A DNA stretch of 9,008 bases from positions 1 to 9,008 of the forward strand of contig CANFEI010000029.1 in the NCBI GenBank assembly GCA_947445495.1, read 5' to 3'. The notes beneath the pieces were generated by a model. That model was not told the DNA's origin. It was given only the letters and a program-made list of their open reading frames with translations, and did not search any database. Below are positions 1 to 7,233 of the stretch, in pieces (the first letter of the stretch is position 1; every line of letters begins with the position of its first letter). Position numbers and translations under genes: made by a program. Origin of the DNA: Alcaligenaceae bacterium. Lineage in GTDB: Bacteria; Pseudomonadota; Gammaproteobacteria; Burkholderiales; Burkholderiaceae.

Positions 1-744
1 AATATTCTGCTTGGCACAGGCAAGGGCTCTCGTGCTGGTGTCCGTCGCGATGACGTGTTCGACGCCTTTATGAATCATCAGTGCTGCCAGCACACCTGTG
101 CCCGTGCCAAGATCGAAGGCGCGCTTAACTTTTGGTTGCGCAAGCGGTGTTCGACGAATCAGTTCGATATATTCGGCTCGGGTTGGCGCGAAGACGCCGT
201 AGTGCGCGTAAATCGGTGCCGCTAATCCGTCGATTGTGATGCCGCTTTTGCGCCATTCGTAGGCACTGATCAGGCCCAGTAACTCGGTCATGGGCATCAC
301 ATAGCCCGCGGCGGCGTCACCGTGTGCCTGAAAACATACTGGTTGGACATCCGGCGCACGACGGTGGCCGAGCGCGTGATGTGCGCCAAAGGGTAGGCAC
401 AGCATGCCTAATGTGCGTGCCCGCTGGGCGCGTGCCAGTCTGACCTGGTGAAATCGTTCTGGATAGGGCATCTCGGCGAACTTTGTGCGTCGCTTTGCTA
501 CCCGTCGGGCAAGGGCTTGCAGCAGCTGCCGAGCGTTTTGAAAGTCCCCCGTCCAGATGAGTCCCACCCCTTCGCTGGCGTGGCGGTAGGCGATGTCGGC
601 TGTCATGGTGTCATCGGCGACGATGCAGCGCTTCGGGGGCACCCAGCCGTTCTCAGAGCGCCAGGCGAGCGTGTGGGATTGGTCGTCCACAAGCCAAGAA
701 ACCGTGGCGGGTGAGGCTGGCTGGACAGTGGCGCCAAGGGGCAT
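1..744 (-). CDS. Class I SAM-dependent methyltransferase, C-terminus outside window
   Basis: The minus strand is open from the ATG at 744-742 to the window edge, giving 248 residues without a stop. A Rossmann methyltransferase motif I (DLGTGTGVLA) lies at residues 211-220. It is followed by the post-I acidic segment ending ATDTSTRALACAKQNI (233-248), so SAM is the expected cofactor. Just before it, YGVFAPTRAEYIEL (182-195) resembles the lead-in seen in MTS/HemK-like methyltransferases. Residues 1 to about 180 form an N-terminal region without a motif I recognise; it includes GDFQNARQLLQALARR (66-81), which I associate with uncharacterised Burkholderiales methyltransferases. The catalytic motif IV (NPPY type in this group) would lie beyond position 1, so the methyl acceptor cannot be told. 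The ATG at 744 is the first in frame: an in-frame TAG lies about 60 bases upstream and no other ATG intervenes. A weak AAAGAG precedes it. The gene diverges from fba. The fold is well supported, the substrate is unknown. Confidence 0.85.
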   Translation of the reverse strand, partial: MPLGATVQPASPATVSWLVDDQSHTLAWRSENGWVPPKRCIVADDTMTADIAYRHASEGVGLIWTGDFQNARQLLQALARRVAKRRTKFAEMPYPERFHQVRLARAQRARTLGMLCLPFGAHHALGHRRAPDVQPVCFQAHGDAAAGYVMPMTELLGLISAYEWRKSGITIDGLAAPIYAHYGVFAPTRAEYIELIRRTPLAQPKVKRAFDLGTGTGVLAALMIHKGVEHVIATDTSTRALACAKQNI

Positions 745-880
745 GTGGGGGCTCTTTAGTGGAGAAAAAACGTGTGGAATAAGGTTTTGACCCGAATCGG
801 GGCAAATATGGGCGTGCTACCGTAAAATAGTGGGCTAATTTGTGTGTAACCCCTACATTTTGCTCTAAAAAGGATTCTTC
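745..880. promoter_or_regulatory. Divergent intergenic region between methyltransferase and fba
   Basis: This 136-base gap must carry the promoters for both the leftward methyltransferase and the rightward fba-pur operon. On the plus strand TAAAAT at 823-828 is the best -10-like hexamer for fba, but no good -35 lies 16-18 bases upstream (GGGCAA at 800-805). TTGACC at 787-792 is a fair -35-like hexamer, but no suitable -10 sits at the right distance. A short inverted repeat CCCGA-A-TCGGG lies at 791-801 and could be an operator or chance. No open frame of note and no terminator-like hairpin was seen. The promoter assignment is weak. Confidence 0.35.
870..874 (+). promoter_or_regulatory. Ribosome binding site of fba
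   Basis: AAGGA at 870-874, within a longer A-rich run, lies six bases before the ATG at 881. This is near-ideal spacing and fits a highly expressed central metabolic gene. Confidence 0.75.
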
Positions 881-1945
881 ATGGCAATCGTCTCTATGCG
901 CCAGCTTTTGGACCATGCCGCCGAGCATGGCTACGGCATCCCCGCTTTCAACGTGAACAACCTCGAGCAGGTGCAGGCCATCATGGAAGCGGCTGCCCAA
1001 ACGGATAGCCCTGTCATCATGCAAGCAAGCGCTGGCGCGCGCAAATACGCGGGCGAAGGCTTCCTCAAATATTTGATCCAAGCCGCCGTGGAGTCCTATC
1101 CACATATTCCAGTGGTGATGCACCAGGATCATGGCCAATCACCAAAGATTTGTCAGGGTGCGATTGATCTTGGCTTCTCGAGCGTCATGATGGACGGTTC
1201 GCTCAAAGAAGATGGCAAGAGCATTGCCGACTACGACTATAACGTCGCCGTCACTAAACAAGTGGTCGACATGGCGCACAAGCTGGGCGTCACGGTTGAA
1301 GGTGAACTCGGCTGTTTGGGTTCGCTTGAGACCATGCAAGGCGACAAAGAAGACGGTCATGGCGCTGATGGCAAACTGACCATGGATCAGTTGCTGACGG
1401 ATCCTGAGCAGGCTGCTGACTTTGTACGCAAAACCCAACTCGATGCCTTGGCGATCGCAATTGGTACGAGCCATGGCGCATATAAATTCACGCGCAAGCC
1501 CACAGGCGATATTTTGTCGATTTCGCGTATAAAAGAAATCAACAAGCGTTTGCCGAATACCCATTTGGTGATGCACGGCAGCTCAAGCGTCCCACAAGAA
1601 CTGTTGGCGGAGATCCGTCAGTTCGGTGGTGACATGAAAGAAACTTACGGTGTGCCTGTGGAAGAAATTCAAGAAGCCATCAAGTTCGGTGTGCGCAAGA
1701 TCAACATCGATACCGATATCCGTTTAGCCATGACCGGTGCGATCCGTCGCTTCTTCGCAGAAAACCCCGGCAAGTTTGATCCGCGCGAATATTTGAAGCC
1801 AGCACGTGAAGCCGCAAAAGGTATTTGCATCGCGCGTTACCAACAATTCGGTACAGCTGGCCAAGCGAGCAAGATCAAAGTGATTCCTCTTAAAGATGTA
1901 GCGGCTCAGTATTCTGCCGGCAAGCTGTCGCAGGTCGTGCAATAG
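881..1945 (+). CDS. fba: Class II fructose-1,6-bisphosphate aldolase (Calvin-cycle subtype)
   Basis: This 354-residue cytoplasmic enzyme reversibly cleaves fructose 1,6-bisphosphate to dihydroxyacetone phosphate and glyceraldehyde 3-phosphate, serving glycolysis and gluconeogenesis. The zinc-dependent class II signature is clear: [10 protein letters not shown] (79-88) holds catalytic Asp83 and zinc ligand His84. VEGELGCLG (139-147) follows, then [10 protein letters not shown] (194-203) with His198 and VMHGSSSVP (230-238) with His232. [14 protein letters not shown] (270-283) is the substrate/phosphate-binding strand. The length matches the approximately 350-residue Calvin-type (CbbA/Fba) proteins usual in Burkholderiales; that subtype does not by itself imply autotrophy. 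The start is fixed by the strong ribosome binding site at 870-874 and the canonical N-terminus. It is the first gene of the operon, and its TAG stop shares its last G with the GTG start of purC, so translational coupling is likely. No motif residue appears to be missing. Confidence 0.97.
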   Translation: MAIVSMRQLLDHAAEHGYGIPAFNVNNLEQVQAIMEAAAQTDSPVIMQASAGARKYAGEGFLKYLIQAAVESYPHIPVVMHQDHGQSPKICQGAIDLGFSSVMMDGSLKEDGKSIADYDYNVAVTKQVVDMAHKLGVTVEGELGCLGSLETMQGDKEDGHGADGKLTMDQLLTDPEQAADFVRKTQLDALAIAIGTSHGAYKFTRKPTGDILSISRIKEINKRLPNTHLVMHGSSSVPQELLAEIRQFGGDMKETYGVPVEEIQEAIKFGVRKINIDTDIRLAMTGAIRRFFAENPGKFDPREYLKPAREAAKGICIARYQQFGTAGQASKIKVIPLKDVAAQYSAGKLSQVVQ

Positions 1946-2826
1946 TGCCTGCAGCGCTGTATCAATCCAGTATTAAGTCCTTGCCGCTACTGGCGCGTGG
2001 CAAGGTGCGAGACATGTACGCAGTGGGTGATGATAAGTTGCTTATCGTGGCCTCTGATCGGATTTCCGCATTCGACGTGATCCTAGATGACCCCATTCCG
2101 GGCAAAGGTCAGGTCTTGAAAGAGCTGACAGATTTTTGGCTCGAGAAGTTGGCGCATATCTTGCCCAATCATTCTACTGGCGTGAAACCGGAAGAGGTCG
2201 TGATGGCCGAGGAGCGCGATCAGGTGGTCGGCCGTGCGGTGGTGGTCAAGCGGTTAAAGCCCATTATGGTTGAAGCCGTTGCGCGTGGCTATTTGATCGG
2301 TTCGGGTTGGAAAGACTATCAACAGTCAGGCGCTGTATGTGGAATTGCCTTGCCCGCGGGCTTGAAGCAGGCGGGTAAGTTGCCACAACCGATTTTTACG
2401 CCGGCTGCCAAGGCCGAGGTTGGTCTGCACGATGAGAACGTTGATTTCGATCACGTGATTAAAGAAGTCGGGCGTGAAATGGCTGAGCGTATTCGCGAGG
2501 TCACACTACGTTTGTATTCCGAGGCCGCAACGTTTGCAGCAACGAAAGGCATCATGATTGCCGATACAAAATTTGAGTTTGGTCTGGATGCTAACGGCAC
2601 CTTGCACCTAATGGATGAGGTGTTGACACCGGACTCGTCACGCTTTTGGCCTGCCGATGGCTACAAAGAAGGGATGAGCCCGCCGTCCTTTGATAAACAA
2701 TTTGTGCGTGATTGGCTTGAAACACAAGACTGGGGCAAGACCCCACCTGCACCAAGATTGCCGGCGGATGTGATCGCCAAAACTGCCGCCAAATATCGCG
2801 AAGCACTTGATCGACTCACGGCGTAA
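1945..2826 (+). CDS. purC: Phosphoribosylaminoimidazole-succinocarboxamide synthase (SAICAR synthetase)
   Basis: This 293-residue enzyme makes SAICAR from CAIR, L-aspartate and ATP in de novo purine synthesis. Recognisable family blocks, in order, are GKVRDMY (19-25) and [12 protein letters not shown] (36-47). [15 protein letters not shown] (51-65) follows, then [20 protein letters not shown] (101-120) and [17 protein letters not shown] (152-168). [11 protein letters not shown] (205-215) is the SAICAR synthetase signature and [14 protein letters not shown] (222-235) completes the set. It is longer than the approximately 240-residue E. coli form and of the size usual in betaproteobacteria. The start is a GTG whose G is the last base of the fba stop (TAGTG). 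The next ATG would give Met24 and cut into the conserved GKVRDMY block, so GTG is the right choice. A CAGG at 1931-1934 is a modest ribosome binding site. The gene sits twelve bases before purE, whose product supplies CAIR, so consecutive pathway steps are encoded side by side. Confidence 0.97.
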   Translation: MPAALYQSSIKSLPLLARGKVRDMYAVGDDKLLIVASDRISAFDVILDDPIPGKGQVLKELTDFWLEKLAHILPNHSTGVKPEEVVMAEERDQVVGRAVVVKRLKPIMVEAVARGYLIGSGWKDYQQSGAVCGIALPAGLKQAGKLPQPIFTPAAKAEVGLHDENVDFDHVIKEVGREMAERIREVTLRLYSEAATFAATKGIMIADTKFEFGLDANGTLHLMDEVLTPDSSRFWPADGYKEGMSPPSFDKQFVRDWLETQDWGKTPPAPRLPADVIAKTAAKYREALDRLTA

Positions 2827-2838
2827 AAAGGGTTTGTT

Positions 2839-3345
2839 ATGAACGCACCTGCTAGCTCTGCCACACCCGTTGTTGGTGTCATCATGGGGTCCTCGAGTGA
2901 TTGGGAGGTGATGCAGCATGCGGTCGCCATGCTCAATGACTTTGGCGTCGCGTGCGAGACGCGCGTGGTGTCTGCGCACCGCATGCCTTTGGACATGGCG
3001 GAGTACGGTGCCGCCGCCGCTGGCCGTGGTTTGCGCGCAGTCATAGCGGGAGCTGGTGGCGCTGCACATTTGCCTGGCATGATCGCCGCCTTGACCGAGG
3101 TGCCTGTCTTTGGTGTTCCAGTCCCCTCGCGTTATTTGCGCGGTGAAGATTCCTTACTTTCGATTGTACAAATGCCTAAGGGTGTCCCAGTCGCGACCTT
3201 TGCGATTGGTGAAGCGGGTGCTGCCAACGCGGCGCTGCATGTGATTGCCAACCTGGCCACGACGGACGCCGTCTTGCGGGAAAAACTCAAGGCGTTTCGT
3301 GCGCGACAGACTGAGGCCGCGCGTGCGATGAAGGTACCTTTGTGA
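2839..3345 (+). CDS. purE: 5-(carboxyamino)imidazole ribonucleotide mutase, class I PurE
   Basis: This 168-residue enzyme converts N5-CAIR, made by PurK, to CAIR. The class I PurE pattern is complete. [12 protein letters not shown] (12-23) forms the phosphate/nucleotide-binding loop and SAHRMP (45-50) carries the catalytic histidine (His47). [11 protein letters not shown] (71-81) is the class I form rather than that of the class II, CO2-using AIR carboxylases. [20 protein letters not shown] (92-111) and [13 protein letters not shown] (112-124) follow. The length is close to that of E. coli PurE (169 residues), and family members form octamers. An AAAAAGGG run at 2825-2832 precedes the ATG and is a good ribosome binding site. 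The stop overlaps the GTG start of purK by four bases (GTGA), which suits the need for matched PurK and PurE, since the N5-CAIR passed between them is unstable. Confidence 0.97.
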   Translation: MNAPASSATPVVGVIMGSSSDWEVMQHAVAMLNDFGVACETRVVSAHRMPLDMAEYGAAAAGRGLRAVIAGAGGAAHLPGMIAALTEVPVFGVPVPSRYLRGEDSLLSIVQMPKGVPVATFAIGEAGAANAALHVIANLATTDAVLREKLKAFRARQTEAARAMKVPL

Positions 3346-4499
3346 TTGCACCGGGTGAGTGGTTAGGTTTGATGGGTGGCGGTCAACTGGGTCGTATGTT
3401 TTGCCATGCGGCTCAGGCGTTGGGTTATCGCGTGGCGGTATTGGATCCTGCAAGTGAAGGCCCTGCCGCCTCAGTCGCTGATATGCACATCCAGGCTGAG
3501 TATGACGACCAAGCGGCGCTACTTAAGCTCGCTCAACGTTGCCGTGCCGTCACGACTGAGTTTGAAAACGTACCCGCGCAAAGCTTGCAGAGGCTCGCCG
3601 CCCACTGTCGTGTCACACCAGGCGCGCATGCGGTTGAGATCGCTCAAGATCGCATTGCAGAGAAGGCCTTTATTGTGTCGCAAGGGGTCGCTGTCGCACC
3701 CTATGCTGCGATTCATACTGAGACGGACTTGCGGTCGGCACCCCCAACACTTTATCCGGGAATCCTAAAGGTTGCACGTTTAGGGTATGACGGCAAAGGG
3801 CAGGCCAGAGTGCAGAGTTGCGACGAGGCGCTTCAAGCCTTTGCAGAGTTTGGAAGCGTGCCGTGCGTGCTCGAGACGATGCTTGATCTGAAAGAAGAAC
3901 TGTCAGTCGTGCTGGCGCGTGGGCTCGATGGGGCCTGTGAAGTGTTTCCGGTTGCGCGCAATGTGCACGAGCAAGGTATTTTGGCTGTCTCGACACTCGA
4001 CACCCAACCGGCCGCCATGACAGAACGTGCGACGCAAGCGGCACTAGCGATTGCGCGCGGCTTGAAATACGAAGGCGTGATGTGCGTGGAATTCTTTGTG
4101 TTGAGTGACGGTCAGTTGCTGGTCAACGAGATTGCACCGCGTCCACATAACAGTGGTCATTTCAGTATGAATGCCTGTGTGACGAGTCAGTTCGAGCAGC
4201 AGGCTCGGATCATGGCTGGGTTGCCCTTAGGGAGCACTCGTCTGCTGGCACCTGTTGTGATGTTGAATATTTTGGGTGATGTATGGTATCCCGGGCAGGA
4301 TGAAGTGCAGGCCGAACCTAACTGGGCGGGTGTGCTGGCAATCAAAGGAACTTCTCTGCATTTATATGGAAAGCGGGAGGCGCGACGCGCCCGCAAGATG
4401 GGTCATGTCAATTGCACGGGTCGCAGCCTTGCCGAGGCGGTCGATGCGGCCAATCAGGTGGTCGGTCTCTTGCGATTACCTGTCGCTGCGACGACATGA
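3342..4499 (+). CDS. purK: N5-carboxyaminoimidazole ribonucleotide synthase (ATP-grasp)
   Basis: This 385-residue ATP-grasp enzyme carboxylates AIR with bicarbonate and ATP to N5-CAIR, the substrate of PurE. Domains in order: an N-terminal pre-ATP-grasp Rossmann-like domain with [12 protein letters not shown] (9-20) and VLDP (33-36), then [12 protein letters not shown] (71-82). ATP-grasp segments follow: DRIAEKAFI (103-111), [15 protein letters not shown] (143-157) and [18 protein letters not shown] (176-193). The metal/ATP-binding stretch is [10 protein letters not shown] (244-253) with [18 protein letters not shown] (261-278). The C-terminal domain has VMLNILGD (306-313) and RKMGHVN (351-357), both typical of PurK. 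The GTG start lies within the purE stop (GTGA). AAGG at 3331-3334, seven bases before it, is a good ribosome binding site inside purE. No alternative start would keep the N-terminal dinucleotide-like loop. The length is slightly above E. coli PurK (355 residues) and normal for this group. Confidence 0.97.
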   Translation: MIAPGEWLGLMGGGQLGRMFCHAAQALGYRVAVLDPASEGPAASVADMHIQAEYDDQAALLKLAQRCRAVTTEFENVPAQSLQRLAAHCRVTPGAHAVEIAQDRIAEKAFIVSQGVAVAPYAAIHTETDLRSAPPTLYPGILKVARLGYDGKGQARVQSCDEALQAFAEFGSVPCVLETMLDLKEELSVVLARGLDGACEVFPVARNVHEQGILAVSTLDTQPAAMTERATQAALAIARGLKYEGVMCVEFFVLSDGQLLVNEIAPRPHNSGHFSMNACVTSQFEQQARIMAGLPLGSTRLLAPVVMLNILGDVWYPGQDEVQAEPNWAGVLAIKGTSLHLYGKREARRARKMGHVNCTGRSLAEAVDAANQVVGLLRLPVAATT

Positions 4500-4517
4500 T
4501 GTGCGAGCGCATGCGTG

Positions 4518-5579
4518 ATGGCTGTGAAGCAAGTTCACTTGGATAGCCAGGCCGTGAGTGGTCAGGTTTTTGCGTCCGATGCGCAGATTGATCGTGCGGT
4601 CAAGGTGCTGTCCGAGGGCGGCCTTGTGGCCTTTCCAACTGAAACAGTCTATGGCCTGGGTGCCGATGCCGAAAATATCGACGCGGTCAACGGCATCTAT
4701 CGTGCAAAAGGTCGGCCTCAGAATCATCCCGTGATCGTACATGTCGCGCCGGAAGCCGATCTAGCCTATTGGGCTGACACCGTTCCGCTTGAGGCGCAGT
4801 TGTTGATTGATGCATTCTGGCCTGGGCCGTTAACCTTGATTTTGAAGCGCGCGGCACATATTCCCGATGTAGTGAGTGGGGGTCAAGATAGTGTGGGGCT
4901 GCGCTGTCCGTCCCATCCTGTCGCGCAGCGTTTGATTCGCGCGTTTGCTGCGACCAAGGCCTCTGGGCAGGGGGGCATCGCGGGCCCCTCGGCCAACAAG
5001 TTTGGTCGAGTCTCACCAACGCTTGTTGCCCATGTGCGCGATGAGTTTCCGGAACTTACAGCCCAGGGTTTGTCGATATTGGAAGGCGGGGCGAGCACCG
5101 TTGGAATTGAGTCGACCATTATCGATCTGTCTCGACTAGACACGGGCGTTGGACCCGTCTTGCTGCGTCCTGGGCATATCAGCGCTGGGCAGATTGCCGC
5201 CGTGTTGGCGCAACCAGTGCGCGATGCGGATGCTCAGGCGCCGCGCGTATCGGGCGCACTCAAGTCTCATTACGCCCCGCGCACGCCCTTAACGCTCTTG
5301 TCTGCTGCGGCCATGCAGAATGCCGCGCGCACGCTTGCGATGCCCGATCATCAAAAAATTGTTTGTGTGACCATGACGCTGCGTGCAGAGGCGCATATTC
5401 GACGTGCGAGCGTAGATTGGGTGACGATGCCTAAAGATCCCGTCGCGTATAGTCAGGCGCTATTTGCAACGCTGCGGTCCTTGGATCAGGCGGGCTACGA
5501 GAGGATCCTCTGGGAAAACGTTCCCGACGGCACCCAATGGTTAGGCGCGGCTGACAGGCTTGGTCGCGCGGCCGCCTAA
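4518..5579 (+). CDS. sua5: L-threonylcarbamoyladenylate synthase, long Sua5 form
   Basis: The enzyme makes threonylcarbamoyl-AMP from threonine, bicarbonate and ATP, the first step of the t6A37 modification of ANN-decoding tRNAs; the product is passed to TsaD/TsaB/TsaE. Residue numbers here count from an in-frame GTG at 4515, so subtract one for the ATG at 4518. The YrdC domain shows GLVAFPTETVYGLGADA (36-52), KGRPQNHP (65-72) and FWPGPLTLIL (101-110). It continues with SVGLRCPSHP (126-135), GPSANKFGRVSPT (157-169) with the Ser-x-Asn element, VGIESTIIDL (196-205) and LLRPG (216-220). A linker with SGALKSHYAPRTPL (246-259) leads to a C-terminal Sua5 domain with LFATLRSLD (316-324) and WENVPDGTQWLGAADRLGRA (333-352). 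The total of about 353 residues identifies the two-domain Sua5 type rather than short TsaC. GTG 4515 and ATG 4518 are both possible starts; no strong ribosome binding site decides, and I prefer ATG. It is the last gene of the operon. Confidence 0.94.
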   Translation: MAVKQVHLDSQAVSGQVFASDAQIDRAVKVLSEGGLVAFPTETVYGLGADAENIDAVNGIYRAKGRPQNHPVIVHVAPEADLAYWADTVPLEAQLLIDAFWPGPLTLILKRAAHIPDVVSGGQDSVGLRCPSHPVAQRLIRAFAATKASGQGGIAGPSANKFGRVSPTLVAHVRDEFPELTAQGLSILEGGASTVGIESTIIDLSRLDTGVGPVLLRPGHISAGQIAAVLAQPVRDADAQAPRVSGALKSHYAPRTPLTLLSAAAMQNAARTLAMPDHQKIVCVTMTLRAEAHIRRASVDWVTMPKDPVAYSQALFATLRSLDQAGYERILWENVPDGTQWLGAADRLGRAAA

Positions 5580-5589
5580 GCAAAACCTC

Positions 5590-5616
5590 ATAACGCCAGT
5601 TGTTATCGATTATTTT
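5590..5616 (+). terminator. Weak hairpin with T-rich tail after sua5, possible terminator
   Basis: ATAAC (5590-5594) pairs perfectly with GTTAT (5602-5606) around a seven-base loop, followed by a T-rich tail ending TTATTTT (5610-5616). The stem is only five base pairs, with one GC pair plus a possible G-T pair inside, so it would be a poor intrinsic terminator. Position just after the last codon of sua5 is the main support. Confidence 0.25.
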
Positions 5617-5651
5617 GCCCGACAGCGTGCGCTCGTCTATGGAAAATCTAG

Positions 5652-5672
5652 GTGAATTCACAAATTTAAATT
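5652..5672. promoter_or_regulatory. Two adjacent perfect palindromes upstream of the Bug operon, candidate operator
   Basis: GTGAATTCAC (5652-5661) and AATTTAAATT (5663-5672) are each perfect 10-base palindromes, separated by one base, with centres 11 bases apart, about one helical turn. They abut the TATGCT (5672-5677) that is the best -10-like hexamer for the following operon, where a regulator could control transcription. No regulator gene is present in the window, and the A/T-rich second palindrome could be chance, so the role is inferred from symmetry and position only. Confidence 0.35.
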
Positions 5673-5751
5673 ATGCTAGGAAGCGCAAATCTCGCAGAGA
5701 CAAACGGTCTGGATTGAAGTGGATCGTCAACAATATTGAAAGAGAGCGATC

Positions 5752-6720
5752 ATGCATAAAGTTATTTACGCACTACTGGCCTTGGTTAGTCTGTCCTTTG
5801 TACCTTCGTATGTACAAGCGCAAACCTATCCTGACAAACCGATTAAATTGATTGTCCCGTGGCCACCCGGTGGCGGAGCGGATGTGGTCTCTCGCTTGTT
5901 ATCGAAAGCGGTCGGAGACGACCTCGGTACACAAATCATTATCGATAACCGCGGCGGTGCTGCGGGCAATATCGGTGCAACAGCTGCTGCACGTTCCGCG
6001 CCAGACGGCTATACGGTCGTTTTTGCTTATTCAGGCACGCATTCTATTAATCGACATTTGTATAAGACGATGCCTTTTGAAGAAAGTGACTTTGCGCCGC
6101 TTGTGTTTGTAGCCTCGGTCCCTCAGTTGCTAACGGTCAGGGTGGATAGTCCCTATAAATCGGTGGCGGACGTTATCGCTGCGGCCAAAGCCAATCCAGG
6201 CAAACTGACGTATGGCTCAAGCGGTAACGGGGCTATCAATCACTTGGCAGGCCAAATGTTCGCCGATATGGCGGGCGTCAAGCTGCAGCATGTGCCCTAT
6301 AAAGGCGGTGCACCCGCGACCAATGCGATTCTGTCTGGTGAGATCGATTTGATTTTCGGTGAACCTGCGCCCTTGTTGCCACACGTGAAAGGCGGGAAGC
6401 TTCGTGCGTTGGCGGTCACTAGTGCGAAGCGTTCGCCGGGTGTGCCAGACCTACCCACCATCGCAGAGGTCGCTGTGCCTGGATACGAAGTCACTTCGTG
6501 GAATGGGTTTCTCGTGCCCGCTGGAACGCCAGCCGCGGCAATTAAACGACTCAACGCGTCCTTTAACAAGGTTCTCGCTGATCCTGCGATGCGCGAGCGG
6601 CTGATTCAAATGGGCTACGAGCCTGTGGGTGGTGCGCCCGAATTGTTCTCGAAACATATTGCTGAAGAAACAAAAAAATGGGGACCCGTCATTAAGGGCT
6701 CCGGTCTTGAGATGAACTAG
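5752..6720 (+). CDS. Bug/TctC-family periplasmic solute-binding receptor
   Basis: This 322-residue protein belongs to the tripartite tricarboxylate transporter receptor (Bug) family, which captures small, usually carboxylated, organic compounds in the periplasm. The N-terminus is a clear Sec signal peptide: MHK, a hydrophobic core (about residues 4-18), and a VQA-Q cleavage site after residue 23. There is no lipobox cysteine. The mature protein opens with YPDKPIKLIVPWPPGGGAD (26-44), the family's first ligand-binding loop. It continues with IIIDNRGGAAGNIGA (62-76), APDGYTVV (83-90), LTYGSSGNGAINHLAG (152-167) and VPYKGGAPA (181-189). GEIDLIFGE (196-204) and LRALAVTS (217-224) follow, with YEVTSWNGFLVPAGTP (245-260) near the end. 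The length is normal for the family. No TctA or TctB membrane component lies in the window, which is common for Bug proteins in this group. It is the first gene of the downstream cluster, and its TAG stop is directly followed by the ATG of the next gene. The ligand cannot be assigned; by context it may be the compound handled by the two oxidoreductases. Confidence 0.95.
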   Translation: MHKVIYALLALVSLSFVPSYVQAQTYPDKPIKLIVPWPPGGGADVVSRLLSKAVGDDLGTQIIIDNRGGAAGNIGATAAARSAPDGYTVVFAYSGTHSINRHLYKTMPFEESDFAPLVFVASVPQLLTVRVDSPYKSVADVIAAAKANPGKLTYGSSGNGAINHLAGQMFADMAGVKLQHVPYKGGAPATNAILSGEIDLIFGEPAPLLPHVKGGKLRALAVTSAKRSPGVPDLPTIAEVAVPGYEVTSWNGFLVPAGTPAAAIKRLNASFNKVLADPAMRERLIQMGYEPVGGAPELFSKHIAEETKKWGPVIKGSGLEMN

Positions 6721-7227
6721 ATGATCTTTATGAGCCAAAGCGGGATCACTGATCCCGCCGGTGAAGCAGCTTGGCGAGAGTGGTATGTTGAGCACTTACG
6801 GATCATGTGCACGGTGGATGGAATCGATTCAGCGCAGCGCTTTTGTACGCAAATACCTAGCTGGCCGCCATCACTAGCGATGTACACCATTCGTTCCCCT
6901 GAGGTGTTTGTTGATCCGTACTATCAAACAATACGCGGGATGGGGCCCTGGATTGATCTGATTGATAAGCGCTACTACAAGCGTAATTTGTTTGAAGGGG
7001 AGCGTGAAGGGCATGCGGTGGTTGCGCCGCGGTTGTACCGTGATCAAGCGCTCATCGTGACGGATCAGCCGACTGCGACGTTCGCGGATCGTACGCTACC
7101 CTTTGTGTGGCTAAAAACTGTTGGCCTGGACTACAGCACTCCATACCGGGGTATTTGTGTCATCGCTCAAGACCAGTTACTGAGCCTATCGAATCATGCA
7201 GATCTTGCGATATACCTTCCAGACTAA
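6721..7227 (+). CDS. Small protein resembling dimeric alpha/beta-barrel (EthD-like) proteins
   Basis: The 168-residue product has no signal peptide or membrane segment, so it is probably cytoplasmic. DPAGEAAWREWYVEHL (11-26) followed by VDGIDSAQRF (32-41) matches the pattern of dimeric alpha/beta-barrel, EthD-like proteins, in which a WY-x-x-HL helix precedes a strand after a P/DG-turn. His25 would be the conserved histidine. AMYTIRSPEVF (53-63) could be the second strand. The C-terminal part (about 100-168) includes FVWLKTVGLDYSTPYRGI (127-144) and may be a second ferredoxin-like half. Relatives sit in catabolic clusters as isomerases, cyclases, decarboxylases or helpers, and no reaction can be assigned here. 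The ATG follows the receptor's stop without any gap; a second ATG in frame at 6730 (Met4) is an alternative start, and no strong ribosome binding site decides, which suggests coupled translation. Its stop lies six bases before the next gene. The fold is a resemblance judged by eye. Confidence 0.75.
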   Translation: MIFMSQSGITDPAGEAAWREWYVEHLRIMCTVDGIDSAQRFCTQIPSWPPSLAMYTIRSPEVFVDPYYQTIRGMGPWIDLIDKRYYKRNLFEGEREGHAVVAPRLYRDQALIVTDQPTATFADRTLPFVWLKTVGLDYSTPYRGICVIAQDQLLSLSNHADLAIYLPD

Positions 7228-7233
7228 AGCAAA

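Larger units (their letters stand above)
5580..5751. other. Non-coding junction between the purine operon and the Bug operon
   Basis: This 172-base stretch separates two plus-strand operons. It is richer in A and T than the flanking genes. It contains a weak hairpin near the sua5 end and a pair of palindromes at 5652-5672, each listed separately. TATGCT at 5672-5677 could be a -10 element for the Bug operon, but the matching -35 position (TAGGTG, 5649-5654) is poor. A purine-rich AAAGAGAG at 5739-5746 precedes the ATG at 5752 and is a plausible ribosome binding site. An open frame starting at 5600 runs into the receptor gene out of frame and shows no family resemblance, so I do not call it a gene. 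Confidence 0.5.

Noticed and set aside
448..790. Plus-strand open frames of 88 and 65 codons
   Set aside because: They lie opposite the methyltransferase reading frame, which has a clear SAM motif and a continuous 248-codon frame; the products resemble no family.
791..801. CCCGA-A-TCGGG inverted repeat as an operator or terminator
   Set aside because: It is a single 5-base arm with a one-base centre; too short to be a hairpin and not distinctive enough to call an operator.
653..1576. Minus-strand open frames of 161 and 145 codons opposite the methyltransferase start and fba
   Set aside because: They are mirror frames of highly biased coding sequence; fba is beyond doubt, and the translations are low-complexity in the usual antisense manner.
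881..1945. Calvin-type aldolase as a sign of autotrophic CO2 fixation
   Set aside because: This aldolase subtype serves ordinary glycolysis and gluconeogenesis throughout Burkholderiales, and no rubisco or phosphoribulokinase gene is near.
2638..3080. Two overlapping minus-strand frames of 143 and 139 codons across the purC-purE junction
   Set aside because: They overlap each other and two certain genes, with no start signals or family resemblance.
3670..5019. Minus-strand frames of 124 and 110 codons inside purK and sua5
   Set aside because: Shadows of certain genes; arginine- and proline-rich translations typical of antisense frames.
5600..5851. 83-codon plus-strand frame in the gap before the Bug gene
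   Set aside because: It begins within the weak hairpin, lacks a ribosome binding site and runs out of frame into the signal peptide region of the receptor.
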